A stretch of 6,187 bases of DNA from an uncultured Actinomycetes bacterium (GTDB taxonomy: Bacteria; Actinomycetota; Acidimicrobiia; Acidimicrobiales; Ilumatobacteraceae), in assembly GCA_903858075.1 (NCBI GenBank), contig CAIOHI010000266.1, positions 1-6,187 on the forward strand, written 5' to 3'. Within the stretch, counting starts at the first letter, position 1; each line of letters starts with the position of its first letter. The translations under genes and the position numbers were made by a program. Positions 5,130-6,187 of this stretch are shown here, piece by piece. The notes under the pieces are model-generated. The model worked only from the letters and a program-made list of their open reading frames with translations, was not told the origin of the DNA and did not search any database.

Positions 5130-6187
5130 GGCGCAACCGTCGTTGTTGTCGTCGTTGGCGACGCAGTGGTTGTGGTTGTTGAGGTAGTCGTTGTAGATGT
5201 CGTGGTCGTCGTTGAAGTAGACGTGGTCGTTGGCGCAACTGTTGTCGTTGTCGTAGTCGTAGTCGTCGTTGTGGTTGGCGTGGGGCTCAGAAAAGGTCCA
5301 CCCCAGCCCCAGCGAATATCGGTGGGCGCTGCAAGTGGTAAACCTGCGAGGCTCGGTTGTAGGTCAATGTATTTGCGCAGTTGCGCCCAGGCGTTCCATG
5401 CCGAGATACCGGTTGTGGGGCAGCCACCTTTCACTTGCTTGCAAGCTGCGGTTTGAACCGACATACCACCGAGTTGGAATGGGATACCGAGTTCCTTAGC
5501 GCGAGCTGCAATAACAGACCATTGTTTGGATTGTGCGCCGCCGTTTGTATGAACCTGAGGAAGTGCAACAATATTTGGCCCGGCCTGCGCCGAGACCCAA
5601 ATGACATCGTCAATGGTCCAGCCGTTATTGCACAAAATACCGCCAACACTTTGCGGGCAACCATCTGCTGAGCCAAAGTTCCACATGCGTTGACTGGTGG
5701 TTGCAACAAATCCGTCAACCCAAGCGCGAGCCTGGCCAGAAGGACCCCAACCAGGTTCTAGGTCATTGGCACCAGAAATAATGATGCGATTGTTCGATAC
5801 TGCTCGTGCGGCGTCGACCAGCTGGGCCCAAGCAACCCCACCGAAATAGCCATTGAAAGTGGTGGCGCCACCGGAGTTGCTGGTGCCAATTGCAAGTTCC
5901 CACGGGCCTCGTGCGCATCGGGCAAGACCATTGGCCCACGCTTGAACCACCTTGATGATGTCGGCATGCGAAATGGTGATACCGAAGCCGCTACCTCCCG
6001 TCGCAACTTGCTTACCAAAGAAGAGACCAATCACGCCTTGCTTCACTTTCGTGGCTTGCTCGCACGCTGCTGTTTCCGCGGTTGGCAGAGTTGCTTCTGT
6101 GGGGTAAACATCTCGACCGCGCACATAGCTGGAAATGGGCGCGTTCCACAGATCGCTAGTTTTCTCGGGCGGGGTGGTGGGATACCA
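5117..6187 (-). CDS. Secreted protein, barrel-like core and Thr-rich C-terminal tail, 5' end missing
   Basis: The frame is open to the right edge: 21 codons precede the first GTG (6124), so the true start and any signal peptide lie outside. Of the 356 visible residues, about 50-300 form a Trp- and Gly-rich globular core and the last 55 (302-356) are a Thr-rich tract. The core shows about eight short hydrophobic segments, each ending in polar residues: GVIGLFFG, WELAIGTSN, RIIISGANDLE, MWNFGSADG, DDVIWVSA, NIVALPQV, IPFQLGGM and DIRWGWG. This rhythm suggests a (beta/alpha)8 barrel such as glycoside hydrolases use, and D142-x-E144 could be acidic catalytic residues. Six cysteines, an even number, fit an exported disulfide-bonded protein. 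I recognise no named family. The Thr tract may be a wall spacer or glycosylated stalk. The gene converges on the dehydrogenase with six bases between stops. Confidence 0.8.
   Translation of the reverse strand, partial: WYPTTPPEKTSDLWNAPISSYVRGRDVYPTEATLPTAETAACEQATKVKQGVIGLFFGKQVATGGSGFGITISHADIIKVVQAWANGLARCARGPWELAIGTSNSGGATTFNGYFGGVAWAQLVDAARAVSNNRIIISGANDLEPGWGPSGQARAWVDGFVATTSQRMWNFGSADGCPQSVGGILCNNGWTIDDVIWVSAQAGPNIVALPQVHTNGGAQSKQWSVIAARAKELGIPFQLGGMSVQTAACKQVKGGCPTTGISAWNAWAQLRKYIDLQPSLAGLPLAAPTDIRWGWGGPFLSPTPTTTTTTTTTTTTVAPTTTSTSTTTTTSTTTTSTTTTTASPTTTTTTVAPTTT
5120..5284 (-). repeat. Low-complexity Thr-rich coding tract with two VAPTTT units
   Basis: Fifty-five codons, mostly Thr with scattered Ser, Pro, Ala and Val. 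The unit TTVAPTTT occurs twice; its DNA core GTTGGCGCAAC (plus strand) is at 5127-5137 and 5229-5239, 102 bases apart and in the same reading frame. All four Thr codons are mixed through the tract, so it is kept at the protein level rather than being a simple expanded microsatellite. Such tracts link domains in secreted proteins of Acidimicrobiia, but here it is the very end of the protein. Confidence 0.85.

Noticed and set aside
5120..5284. CRISPR array or microsatellite
   Set aside because: The repetition follows codon periodicity with degenerate third bases and encodes a Thr tract; there are no uniform repeats or spacers.
5121..5456. Plus-strand open frame that is almost pure Val at its start
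   Set aside because: It is the complement of the Thr-rich tract (ACN codons read as GTN-type codons on the other strand) and continues antisense to the secreted protein core. It has no ribosome binding site and no protein-like features.

Overview
The window looks like chromosomal DNA from an actinobacterium of middling GC content (near 50% by eye). An Acidimicrobiia-type organism, such as the aquatic Ilumatobacter-like lineages, is the best guess. The reasons are a secreted protein with a long Thr-rich TTT/VAP tract, small Cys-anchored lipoproteins, a TrhO whose N-terminal half resembles actinobacterial homologues, and several genes with little or no Shine-Dalgarno sequence. This placement is an inference. 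I see no phage, transposon, CRISPR, tRNA or rRNA signal. The DNA is densely coding: no gene-free stretch exceeds about 100 bases.

Layout. On the minus strand, 1-1655 holds a tight three-gene set read right to left: lemA, a TPM-domain membrane protein with a Gly-rich tail, and a second TPM-like protein that runs off the left edge. The genes overlap by 4 and 7 bases, so they are almost certainly co-transcribed and translationally coupled. Just upstream on the same strand (1714-2127) is a small SnoaL/NTF2-fold protein. Divergent from it on the plus strand (2214-2738) is a lipoprotein made of about 23 consecutive pentapeptide repeats. Its stop lies 2 bases from the stop of trhO (2741-about 3640, minus), the tRNA U34 hydroxylase of the rhodanese family. 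Divergent from trhO is a small lipoprotein of unknown function (3741-4250), followed by a short-chain dehydrogenase/reductase (4325-5110). The dehydrogenase converges, with a 6-base gap, on a secreted protein (5117 to beyond 6187, minus) that has a probable barrel-like catalytic core and a 55-residue Thr-rich C-terminal tail.

How the genes work together. Only lemA-TPM-TPM looks like a functional unit: a membrane-associated module found in many bacteria but poorly understood. The rest is a string of single genes in alternating orientation, with no shared pathway visible. Three of the eight proteins are clearly exported or lipid-anchored, two more are probably membrane-bound, and one is cytosolic RNA modification.

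Most worth a second look: trhO has no standard start codon where its conserved domain begins; the dehydrogenase lacks the usual catalytic-tetrad Asn; the lipoprotein is a membrane-tethered pentapeptide beta-helix; and the secreted protein has an unrecognised core. I did not find a convincing new multi-gene system here.
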